7,525 bases of DNA from JBBSEX01 sp038239345 (GTDB lineage Bacteria; Acidobacteriota; Terriglobia; Bryobacterales; Bryobacteraceae), in the NCBI GenBank assembly GCA_038239345.1, contig JBBSEX010000098.1, positions 1 to 7,525 of the forward strand, read 5' to 3'. The position numbers and the translations under genes were made by a program. Below the pieces are notes generated by a model, which made no database searches, had not been told where the DNA came from, and saw only the letters and a program-made list of their open reading frames with translations. Of the stretch, positions 1 through 6,136 are shown piece by piece (the first letter of the stretch is position 1; each line of letters opens with the position of its first letter).

Positions 1-126
1 ACGCTTCCGGCGTATACCCAGGTCATTGGCGACCGCGCTTACGCCCTCACCGGCCAACACCCGCTTCACCGCCGAAAGCTTGAACTCAGCCGTGTACTCT
101 CGTTTTTCTTTCTGCTCTTGTGACAC
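1..126 (-). CDS. IS3-family transposase OrfA, N-terminal part
   Basis: The first 42 codons of a transposase OrfA lie on the minus strand and run off the left edge. The protein starts MSQEQKEKREYTAEFKLSAV and continues through a KRVLAGEGVSAVANDLGI segment, the helix-turn-helix typical of IS3-family OrfA proteins, which binds the element's terminal repeats. OrfA is normally joined to the integrase OrfB by a -1 frameshift, but that part is outside the window. The start is GTG at 126-124. It was chosen because AAGGAG lies 5 nt upstream (137-132) and because it gives the N-terminal length usual for OrfA. The site is enclosed in a hairpin, described separately. Confidence 0.85.
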   Translation of the reverse strand, partial: MSQEQKEKREYTAEFKLSAVKRVLAGEGVSAVANDLGIRRKR

Positions 127-151
127 TCGTTCTCCTTTTGAGAACTGTCAC
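120..151 (-). promoter_or_regulatory. Hairpin enclosing the OrfA ribosome binding site and start
   Basis: On the minus strand, GTGACA (151-146) pairs with TGTCAC (125-120), and GTTCTC (145-140) pairs with GAGAAC (134-129). The loop is AAAAG and there is a 3-nt bulge (128-126). The Shine-Dalgarno AAGGAG (137-132) lies half in the loop and half in the inner stem, and the GTG start (126-124) falls at the bulge/outer-stem junction. The pairing is seen directly. That it lowers translation of transposase is inferred, by analogy with IS elements that hide their start sites in RNA structure. Confidence 0.6.
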
Positions 152-180
152 CATTTTCTCTGTCTCAGTTTCGGGGTGCA

Positions 181-659
181 CTCCACCTGATCTTTGCGAA
201 TATCGATATCCCGAAAAGGGGACGGATCGATCTGCTCTATTAAATTGGCTCTCAAGTCGATAGCACAATTGAGGTATCGCGAGTCCATCTGGCATATTCT
301 CGCAGAGACGCCGCATTGAGATCGCGCTTCTGAGGCTTGAATAAGGCCTCGATACTCCTTTCTTTCAGGCGAATAGAAAGGGGACAGAGCGGTCAACCAC
401 ATTATTACGCTTGCGATAAGGGGAAAGATCAGGACGTCCCCACTAGTAGCCTCGATCACTTGCATCTGAAAACCCGCATCGGGCACAGATTCCGACTGCC
501 ATCAGCCGAGATTTACGGAAGCCACAGTTGGTCGGGATTGCGACCTTGGCGCGGGAAGATACCATGGGGGGAATCGCTTCCTTGTACAGTTGCTCGCCTG
601 CGCTAGTGGTCTCGAAGAAAGATCACACGGAGCAACGTTGGTCTTGGCTAGGAGGTAGC
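181..659. other. Region without a convincing gene
   Basis: No reading frame in this 479-nt stretch has both a ribosome binding site and protein-like sequence. A minus-strand frame from 486 to 148 contains one hydrophobic segment (about 20 residues), but it lacks a Shine-Dalgarno and runs into the IS terminus. The stretch holds two copies of a 15-nt AAAGGGGAC-type word and, from about 641, the leader of the small gene at 660. It probably represents decayed or intergenic DNA beside the insertion sequence. Confidence 0.5.
215..391 (+). repeat. Two direct copies of a 15-nt AAAGGGGAC word
   Basis: AAAGGGGACGGATCG at 215-229 and AAAGGGGACAGAGCG at 377-391 match at 13 of 15 positions, 162 nt apart in the same orientation. 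An inverted GTCCCC lies at 436-441. Words of the AAAGGGGACAGA type are common in dispersed repetitive elements of soil bacteria, but two copies are too few to name a family. Confidence 0.3.
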
Positions 660-890
660 ATGTCCCACAACATCATCGAATTCAACGAAGTCGCTGGCAA
701 GATTATCGAGAAGATCACTCTCACCAATGAATCAGACTTTCGGTGTGTGACTGTCCGGTTTGCCGACCGGACAGCACTGCACTTCACCCTGCACCCGCGC
801 ATTGAGATAGCACCCGAACTGATGAATTGGAAAACAGGAGACGGTAAAGTCCTGAAGACGTACGCCGTTGTCTATGAACAAGAGGAATGA
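660..890 (+). CDS. Small uncharacterised protein, 76 aa
   Basis: This encodes a 76-residue soluble protein starting MSHNIIEFNEVAGKIIEKIT and ending in TGDGKVLKTYAVVYEQEE. The frame is open upstream to 528, but the ATG at 660 is the likely start because AGGAGG (650-655) lies 4 nt before it and the upstream part looks non-coding. The centre, FRCVTVRFADRTALHFTLHP, alternates hydrophobic and polar residues and suggests a small beta sheet. There is no signal peptide, membrane segment or metal motif. The stop overlaps the start of a 22-codon frame (ATGA). I do not recognise the family and assign no function. It looks like a conserved small protein of mobile regions. Confidence 0.75.
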   Translation: MSHNIIEFNEVAGKIIEKITLTNESDFRCVTVRFADRTALHFTLHPRIEIAPELMNWKTGDGKVLKTYAVVYEQEE

Positions 891-955
891 TTGCAGATCA
901 GATCGTCGTAGAACAATTGCGCGGGCGGAAGCCTCAATCGAGCGATCGAGGGTAA
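887..955 (+). CDS. 22-codon reading frame coupled to the 76-aa gene
   Basis: ATG at 887-889 overlaps the TGA at 888-890 of the preceding gene, the classic ATGA arrangement for translational coupling. The peptide MIADQIVVEQLRGRKPQSSD ends after two more residues at TAA 953-955. Its first half (IADQIVVEQLRGRKP) looks like the start of a helical protein. It may be a real micro-peptide, or the 5' stub of a longer gene whose remainder has been lost. The stop codon lies in the loop of a hairpin (935-967). The coupling is seen; expression is not shown. Confidence 0.35.
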   Translation: MIADQIVVEQLRGRKPQSSDRG

Positions 956-967
956 ATCGCCCGATTG
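935..967 (+). terminator. Hairpin at the end of the small plus-strand operon
   Basis: CAATCG (935-940) pairs with CGATTG (962-967) and GCGAT (942-946) with ATCGC (956-960). There is one A-C mismatch and a 9-nt loop that contains the stop codon of the 22-codon frame. No T run follows, so this is not a standard intrinsic terminator. It may stabilise the 3' end of the message or help stop transcription before the convergent minus-strand remnant. Confidence 0.3.
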
Positions 968-992
968 CTACCGCTGGGGGCGCCCTGCCTGG

Positions 993-1029
993 AAAGAGAA
1001 AAAGGGCGGAGTGCTCACGGCACCCCGCC
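993..1029 (-). terminator. Intrinsic terminator after the ParB-like remnant
   Basis: Read on the minus strand, GGCGGGGTGC (1029-1020) pairs with GCACTCCGCC (1014-1005) over 10 positions, including one G-U pair, around a CGTGA loop. The stem is followed at once by CTTTTTCTCTTT (1004-993). A GC-rich stem plus a U tract, starting 19 nt after the stop codon at 1049, is a textbook Rho-independent terminator for the minus-strand gene. Confidence 0.8.
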
Positions 1030-1048
1030 ATCGGATTAAACGGCTGCC

Positions 1049-1267
1049 CTACGCCGCGGCCTTCCCTTTTGACTTTGCCTTGTTCTTTTCATGCTTGGCG
1101 GCGAATTCTCCTGCTACCGTTTTTTGCAGCTTTTCGACATCTACGCGGTAGCGCTTGGCAGCGTCCCCGAGGAAGTCTTCCGAGGTGCCGGAGCGTTGGT
1201 AGGCTGAATCCAGCAGGCTGATTTCCAGCAGTATCCGGCAAAGGCTGACTTCGTCATAGGTGCCAAC
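1049..1267 (-). pseudogene. ParB-family protein, C-terminal remnant
   Basis: Seventy-two codons remain open on the minus strand from just after an in-frame TGA (1270-1268) to TAG (1051-1049). The segment LCRILLEISLLDSAYQ, then AKRYRVDVEKLQKTVAGEF and a Lys/Ala-rich tail ending KGKAAA, resembles the C-terminal part of plasmid/island ParB-type (Spo0J/RepB-like) proteins with a basic tail. There is no start codon or ribosome binding site. The DNA-binding and nuclease-like N-terminal domains are absent, and a second in-frame stop (TAG, 1306-1304) lies further upstream. The intact terminator downstream shows that this was once an expressed gene. The ParB assignment rests on recalled family sequence; the pseudogene status is seen directly. 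Confidence 0.6.
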
Positions 1268-1410
1268 TCACTTTGCCAGTAACTCGTGCGGAGACTTTGA
1301 ATCCTACTCCCTTTTGACCTTATTCCGCAAAGCGAAGATTGGCACTTGGCTGTGTGGCAAATGGTCGATCAGGTAGTGCGCAACGGGTAGACTACTCTAT
1401 AATTTTCAGA

Positions 1411-1439
1411 TTGACATTTACCTGATTCACGGTTAAGGT
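1411..1439 (+). promoter_or_regulatory. Possible sigma-70-type promoter
   Basis: A perfect -35 box TTGACA (1411-1416) is followed, after exactly 17 nt, by TAAGGT (1434-1439), which matches the -10 consensus at only three positions, including both ends. A separate TATAAT (1398-1403) lies just upstream but has no matching -35. Either could drive the cargo genes, but the large gene begins more than 360 nt downstream. Confidence 0.2.
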
Positions 1440-1487
1440 AGGTGCGCTGTTATCTTCCTCCGGCCCTGTCTAGTTTTTTTCCTTTGG

Positions 1488-1502
1488 CGTTTCGACGAAA
1501 CG
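1488..1502. promoter_or_regulatory. Perfect 15-bp palindrome, operator-like
   Basis: CGTTTCGACGAAACG is a perfect inverted repeat of 7-bp arms around one base. A one-base centre cannot form an RNA hairpin, so a site for a dimeric DNA-binding protein is more likely. The half-site word GTTTCG/CGAAAC recurs in the ArdC leader (7132-7137, 7145-7150, 7161-7166), which hints at a shared regulator. No regulator gene is visible in the window. Confidence 0.35.
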
Positions 1503-1802
1503 TGGCACCGCATATTGGGGCGCAAGAGAGTGCCAGTAGGGTTTTCAATGGAGGAGATCGGCGCACTCAAGCTCCCTGATACCGTCTTAATTTAGATGAA
1601 GACAGCCGGAACCTTAGTTTTACAGACATCGGCCCTTGATGTTTACCTGGGTCTACATGAAGTCCCAGCTCGCACGCCTGGGTTTCGTCGTCTCCTGAGG
1701 TCATAAACAAGCGCGACAGGCTCATGGCAACGTTCCAACACCGGCCCTTCCAGAAACTGTAGAGTCCACACGCTCTGAGCGATTCCATCGTTGAGGTAGC
1801 GC

Positions 1803-4800
1803 ATGAACGAAGTTATTAAGTTCGTCATCCTCCGGCCCCCAGAGCCTGTCGCCGCGAACGCTGCGATCGACCTGGCCCTTTCGAACAGTGGTTTTCAAAA
1901 CGCGCTGCTGAAGGCCAAAGACAGCGACACGCCGCGCCAGGAAATCCTGCAAACCGCACAGGCGTTCATGGAGTCTGCGGACTTCGTCAAGGATGTTAGG
2001 ACGCTGAAGTCCTACAAGCCGCTTGATGAGATGCGCTCCCGGTTGAAAGCGGCTTCGCGTGGAGCCGATGCCCAGGGCGCGACCGGGCGGGAGCTCACGA
2101 GTTCTGGCAATCCGCTCACCGCTGATCCGGAGTTCCTGCGGGACAAGCAACGGTTGTTCGACAGCATTATTGCAGCCACGATCACGCATGCAGACCAGAA
2201 TGGCACGGTGAGCCAAATGGCCGAGCTTGCGCGCACGATAAATGTGATTGAGCGCGGTGACGGAGGCGTCGCTTCGGACGAGCACAGGTCCAGCGGCAAC
2301 CCGCTGGCCAAAAGCCTGAAGCTGCCTCCCGGGGTGTTTCCGTTACCTTCCGCGGACCGCGACAATGCCGCGAAGCGTGCCGCGGACACTAAAGCACTCG
2401 CGGCAAAGGCGAGAGCCGCCGTTGAGGAGGCCACGCAGCGTCGAGTGGAATTACGCCAGCACGCGCGGCAGATTGAGGAGACCACCCGAAGCCTGACTGC
2501 CGCGCGCTCGCAGGCCGAGGCTACGCAGCGGGCCGCGCCGCCGCCCCCGCCGCCGAGTCCGGGCGGATTCTTGAGTCGCGCGCTCGCTGCGTTCAGGCCT
2601 TTGATCGCCGCTCCGGCACCTGCAACCACGCGCGCACCCGTGACGACGCTGCATCCCTCGGTGATTCAGAGCCTTCCACCCGGTGTTTCTGCAACACTGA
2701 GGAAGCTCAACATCGATTTAACAACGACGCCTTTGCCCATTGCACTCCAGCAACTGAACAGTGAACATCTGCAAACCGAGAGCGCGCTGCTCGGTTCCCG
2801 CGTGACTCCGTCGGCAGGCACCCCGCTCAGCGCTCTGGGAAGCGGGTTCACTTATGTGCATCCGCGGTCTCCCACTGCCCCTGCCGGGATCATCGAGTCA
2901 CCGCCTGCCAATTTGCCGACGGCCCACGGAACCCTGCAGTCGGTTGGAATGGCAGAATTGAAAGTCGTTCGGCAGAACCTGCTGCGCTATGAAGCGCGCG
3001 AGATTTCGCATATTGAGAACGTGCTCGATTCGGAAACCCGCCGCCACGTGACAAAGCACCGGCGCACCACCGATCAGTTCATGGCCACTGAAACGGAAGT
3101 GACCACTACCGAGGAAAAGGATCTGCAGACGACGGATCGCTTCGAACTCAAGCGTGAATCCGAAAGCGTCGTGAAGGAGGACTCCCAGCTCAAGGCCGGA
3201 GTGTCGCTGTCCGCCAAGTACGGCGGGGTGGTCGAGATCAATACCAGCGTCGACTTCCTGACCAGTTCATCGAAACAGGAATCACTCAAGCAGGCGAGCA
3301 CCTACGGCAAGGACATAACCACGCGTGCCGCGAGCAAGATTACCAGTCGGCTGCTGCAGCAGCAGACGCAGCGCATCACGGAGCTTTTCGGGGAGCTCGA
3401 CGTTCACAGCTTTACCAACGACAAGGCGGGTGCCGCTAATATCGTCGGCATCTATCAATGGGTCGACAAGATCTACGAAGCACAGGTATTTAACTACGGC
3501 TATCGCGTCATGTTCGACGTGATGGTGCCCGAGCCAGCGGCTTTTCTCATTGACGCGATTCAGTCGCCGAGCTCTTCGGAGGAACCGCTGATCAAGCCAG
3601 CTGATTTCACCTTGAGTGCAAACCAGTTGGGAGAATTGCCCACGGATAGCCTAAAGGATGCGGACGGCAATGACGTGCTGGACGCTGACGGTCTTAATGT
3701 CTCAGCGTACTACTTAATTTATGCGTCGCAGTATCAGGCGACGACGGTGAGCGTGCCGCCGCCTCTCACCAGAACCGTCTCGAAGTCGTTGACTTTCAAG
3801 ATCAAGGATGGCGACGGCAAGCCGCAGATCGTCAGAGAGATCGACTTGGTAGTTCCGGAAGGATACGCGACCGCCCGCGCCAGCGTTCGCGGCAGTTACA
3901 ACCCGGAAGGGACAGAAACTAGCTCCCCAAGGTACATTGACGTCTTCATCGGCACGCAATTCTTCAGGATTGACCGGCTGCAGGCGACGGTCTATCAGGA
4001 TTACCTGCCGGTAGAACCGATCACCGACGCGATCGGCGTCGCGATCCGTACCTCCAACATCGACGACTTCGCACTCACCGTTGAGATTGAGTGCCGCAGA
4101 TCCGACGCGAAGTTCGCGCAATGGCAAATCGGCGCGCATGCTGCCATAACCGCCGGATATCTGAAACTCCTCGGGGATTTTGAGAGCAGACTCGCGGCGC
4201 GGCGCTTCGAGCAGCGCAATCAGGCCAACTTTGGTCGCAATCCTACAGCGAACCGGGACATTGAGAAACAAGAGTTGAAGAAAGCCTGTATCAGTCTGCT
4301 AACCCATCAGCATTTTGGCTGGCTGGACAGCGTCGAGGAGCCCGGCACGGCCCCTCACGCGTATCCACAGCCGGATTTCGCGACCGCCGAGGAGCAGGGC
4401 AGCTATATTCGCTTCTTCGAGCAGGCCTTTGAATGGGAACACATGACGTATTTCTTTTATCCGTATTACTGGGGTCGCAAAGGCCGCTGGTACGATACCG
4501 CGCTCCTTGCCGACGATGACCCCCTGTACGCCGAGTTCCTGAAGGCGGGAGCGGCACGGGCGGTGTTTCCGGTGAGACCCGGCTTTGAGAATGCGGTAGC
4601 GCATTATCTGGACACCGGCGCGTTATGGGACGGAACAGATTTCGTCAACGTGAACAGCCCGCTGTATTTGTCGATCACGGAAGAGATCAGGGCAAGCCAG
4701 GATCAGAATGCCGGTGATCCGACGCCCGAAGGGATTCCCTGGGAGGTGCGAGTACCGACCACCTTAGTCAAGTTGCGCACACAGCCTGATCTTCCCGCCT

Positions 4801-4889
4801 GGATGAAAATCCCGAAACCGGGGGGCACAGGTGACGAATGGATTTCCGCAAAATGGGATACGGCGGCGAAAAAATGGATCGCAGAATAG
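1803..4889 (+). CDS. Large uncharacterised multidomain protein, 1028 aa
   Basis: This is the largest gene in the window. The ATG at 1803 has GAGG 6 nt upstream. There is no signal peptide or membrane helix. In order: an N-terminal region opening MNEVIKFVILRPPEP (about 1-180); an Ala/Arg/Glu coiled coil (about 184-244); a six-proline run (246-251) and an Ala/Pro/Thr linker to about 285; helices (about 380-420); a charged Thr/Glu-rich stretch (421-460); an alternating beta segment, LKAGVSLSAKYGGVVEI (463-479); a second helix rich in Gln/Arg (490-530); a core with NIVGIYQWVDKIYEAQVFNY (546-565) and VPEPAAF (575-581); a beta-rich part (about 655-765); and an aromatic C-terminal block with MTYFFYPYYWGRK (881-893), AVFPVRPGFENAV (920-932) and WEVRVPTTLVKLR (980-992). 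The C-terminal block and central core look like signatures of a conserved, unnamed bacterial family, but I cannot name a function. The short gap to the glycosidase-like gene suggests one operon. A scaffold, a secreted complex subunit or a toxin-like protein are all possible. Confidence 0.9.
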   Translation: MNEVIKFVILRPPEPVAANAAIDLALSNSGFQNALLKAKDSDTPRQEILQTAQAFMESADFVKDVRTLKSYKPLDEMRSRLKAASRGADAQGATGRELTSSGNPLTADPEFLRDKQRLFDSIIAATITHADQNGTVSQMAELARTINVIERGDGGVASDEHRSSGNPLAKSLKLPPGVFPLPSADRDNAAKRAADTKALAAKARAAVEEATQRRVELRQHARQIEETTRSLTAARSQAEATQRAAPPPPPPSPGGFLSRALAAFRPLIAAPAPATTRAPVTTLHPSVIQSLPPGVSATLRKLNIDLTTTPLPIALQQLNSEHLQTESALLGSRVTPSAGTPLSALGSGFTYVHPRSPTAPAGIIESPPANLPTAHGTLQSVGMAELKVVRQNLLRYEAREISHIENVLDSETRRHVTKHRRTTDQFMATETEVTTTEEKDLQTTDRFELKRESESVVKEDSQLKAGVSLSAKYGGVVEINTSVDFLTSSSKQESLKQASTYGKDITTRAASKITSRLLQQQTQRITELFGELDVHSFTNDKAGAANIVGIYQWVDKIYEAQVFNYGYRVMFDVMVPEPAAFLIDAIQSPSSSEEPLIKPADFTLSANQLGELPTDSLKDADGNDVLDADGLNVSAYYLIYASQYQATTVSVPPPLTRTVSKSLTFKIKDGDGKPQIVREIDLVVPEGYATARASVRGSYNPEGTETSSPRYIDVFIGTQFFRIDRLQATVYQDYLPVEPITDAIGVAIRTSNIDDFALTVEIECRRSDAKFAQWQIGAHAAITAGYLKLLGDFESRLAARRFEQRNQANFGRNPTANRDIEKQELKKACISLLTHQHFGWLDSVEEPGTAPHAYPQPDFATAEEQGSYIRFFEQAFEWEHMTYFFYPYYWGRKGRWYDTALLADDDPLYAEFLKAGAARAVFPVRPGFENAVAHYLDTGALWDGTDFVNVNSPLYLSITEEIRASQDQNAGDPTPEGIPWEVRVPTTLVKLRTQPDLPAWMKIPKPGGTGDEWISAKWDTAAKKWIAE

Positions 4890-4932
4890 AGCCTCCCCGC
4901 GGTAACCCTCAAGCTCGCACTACGGATGTCGC

Positions 4933-6060
4933 GTGAAGATCGGAATCAACTATCCGTGGCGTCGGCACGGCTGGGATTTTGGTCCATCGGTGCTCCCCCG
5001 TCAAAATGCCAATGCGCCCCCGGCCTGGGACGACAGCCTCCAGCTATCGGGCGCAGCCGGGCCGATGACCCGGCTGGAAGGATCTCTACAGCAGTTTAGG
5101 AGTATTGGAATCCGCGACGTGCGATGGTTCATTCTGGCGGATGGCTGGAACTGCGAAGGGCTAGAATACAAGGATCGGAAGTGGGACTATAGGCCGAAGA
5201 GTGTCGAGGCACTTGGAATGGTCAGTCACTTCGAGCGGGCGCTGCAGGTCTTTCAGCGCGCTGACTGCGTGCTACTTCCGTCTCTCATCAGCCATCAATT
5301 CTTCATGCCCGCGCGAATTTATCTGGCGGGAGACGAGCGTCCGTTTGCAGCAAAGTATCCCAGCGTCAAGGAATTCGTGGATGATTTCTACAGGAGGCAA
5401 AAAGATATCGACGCGAAGCAACAGCGTGCCAGCGATCCCGACTGGAACAGATTCATCAAATGTGGAAAAGGAAGTTTCATAGCAACCAGGGAGTCGCGTC
5501 AGCTCTTTTATGACAATGTGCTGACACCATTTCTCAAGGTGTCGCAGAAATACGCCGCGACAGTTCCCGTCTGGGAACTGATCAACGAGCCGGACGGCGC
5601 TCCGGGGGTGAAGCCGGAATTGATGTACTCGTTTCTCGCGGAAGGCTGCTCGTTGATCGCGAAAGCGGGGTTTGCGGCGACTATCGGCTTTCAGAAGGCC
5701 GGAAGTCTCACGGATTTTGTCAGCCGGGCTGCACAAGACCTCGCCGTGAAGGACCTCATCGGTTCACCGAATTTCATACGACAGTTTCACTATTATATAA
5801 ATGACGGGCAGGGTACATTGCCGTCGTGCAACGGATGCATTCTCGGCGAGTTTGCCACGGTACTCAGCAGGGATTGGCCGCTTGATGCAGATCAGGCCAC
5901 GCCCACCGCGCGCTATCGGATGATTGTGCAGAAAATCGAAGCCGCAGGCGCAACGGCGGCGTATGCTTGGTCCTACCTCTCCAGCGATGACCGGGCCAAG
6001 TGGTCGTTGGATCTGGAGGACGCCTTGGAGGGCTACATCCGGTCTGGTGCCAGCCGGTAG
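4933..6060 (+). CDS. Clan GH-A-type glycoside-hydrolase-like protein, 375 aa
   Basis: The sequence fits a TIM-barrel glycosidase of the GH5/cellulase-like type. It opens MKIGINYPWRRHGWDFG and has GIRDVRWFILADG (59-71), VWELINEP (213-220), whose Glu219 would be the acid/base, HYY (286-288), ILGEFA (303-308), whose Glu306 would be the nucleophile, and YAWSY (344-348). The two Glu residues lie 87 apart, as expected for barrel strands 4 and 7. The start is GTG at 4933. An in-frame stop at 4903-4905 bars a longer protein, and no in-frame ATG lies between. The ribosome site is weak (GGA near 4924). There is no signal peptide, so a cytoplasmic role or non-classical export is implied. It lies 43 nt after the 1028-aa gene on the same strand, probably in one transcript. 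The substrate cannot be told from sequence. Confidence 0.85.
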   Translation: MKIGINYPWRRHGWDFGPSVLPRQNANAPPAWDDSLQLSGAAGPMTRLEGSLQQFRSIGIRDVRWFILADGWNCEGLEYKDRKWDYRPKSVEALGMVSHFERALQVFQRADCVLLPSLISHQFFMPARIYLAGDERPFAAKYPSVKEFVDDFYRRQKDIDAKQQRASDPDWNRFIKCGKGSFIATRESRQLFYDNVLTPFLKVSQKYAATVPVWELINEPDGAPGVKPELMYSFLAEGCSLIAKAGFAATIGFQKAGSLTDFVSRAAQDLAVKDLIGSPNFIRQFHYYINDGQGTLPSCNGCILGEFATVLSRDWPLDADQATPTARYRMIVQKIEAAGATAAYAWSYLSSDDRAKWSLDLEDALEGYIRSGASR

Positions 6061-6087
6061 CCTGCTCAATTTCGCGTATTCAGCAGG
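6061..6087 (+). terminator. Weak hairpin after the glycosidase-like gene
   Basis: Directly after the stop codon, CCTGCT (6061-6066) pairs with AGCAGG (6082-6087) and AAT (6068-6070) with ATT (6078-6080), across one C-C mismatch, with a 7-nt loop. No T run follows (GTCAATCTCC). It is placed where a terminator between two convergent genes is expected, but it is weak. Confidence 0.25.
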
Positions 6088-6136
6088 GTCAATCTCCTCT
6101 CAGGTTGTTTTGGGTTGTGATGGTAAGACTTTGGAC

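Larger units (their letters stand above)
1..180 (-). mobile_element. IS3-family insertion sequence, upstream terminus (partial)
   Basis: The minus strand from 180 starts with TG and reads TGCACCCCGAAACTGAGACA, followed by AGAGAAAATGG, then a short leader and an IS3-type OrfA start at 126. A terminal TG followed by a C-rich stretch is usual for IS3-family ends. The same pattern, in the same order and spacing, begins the other element at 7391, which supports placing the edge at 180. The element extends past the left edge, so its right end, OrfB and the target duplication cannot be seen. The exact outer base is inferred. Confidence 0.72.
1268..1802. other. Non-coding stretch upstream of the large gene
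   Basis: I find no gene in these 535 nt. Minus-strand frames near 1567-1828 lack ribosome binding sites and protein-like sequence. The stretch holds a TTGACA-containing promoter candidate (1411-1439), a perfect 15-bp palindrome (1488-1502) and the Shine-Dalgarno of the 1028-aa gene (GAGG at 1793-1796). If the large gene starts its transcript here, it has a long leader or an unrecognised nearer promoter. Confidence 0.5.

Noticed and set aside
148..486. Minus-strand 112-codon frame with one hydrophobic stretch
   Set aside because: No ribosome binding site, it runs into the IS terminus, and the rest of the sequence is not protein-like.
528..659. Longer start for the 76-aa protein
   Set aside because: The extension is irregular, and a strong AGGAGG sits just before the internal ATG at 660.
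868..1221. Plus-strand 117-codon frame rich in Arg and Pro
   Set aside because: It lies opposite the ParB-like remnant and its terminator. Its composition is that of an antisense shadow.
1722..2285. Minus-strand 187-codon frame opposite the start of the 1028-aa gene
   Set aside because: Antisense to a well-supported gene, without a ribosome site; a product of GC-rich codon structure.
3654..3692. DADGNDVLDADG in the large protein as a calcium-binding loop
   Set aside because: It resembles an EF-hand-type loop only partly, with no final Glu at the usual place and no second loop of the right form.
1292..6133. AGACTTTG at 1292-1299 and 6126-6133 as a target-site duplication around the cargo
   Set aside because: Eight bases shared between two loosely chosen junctions could be chance, and no terminal inverted repeats accompany them.
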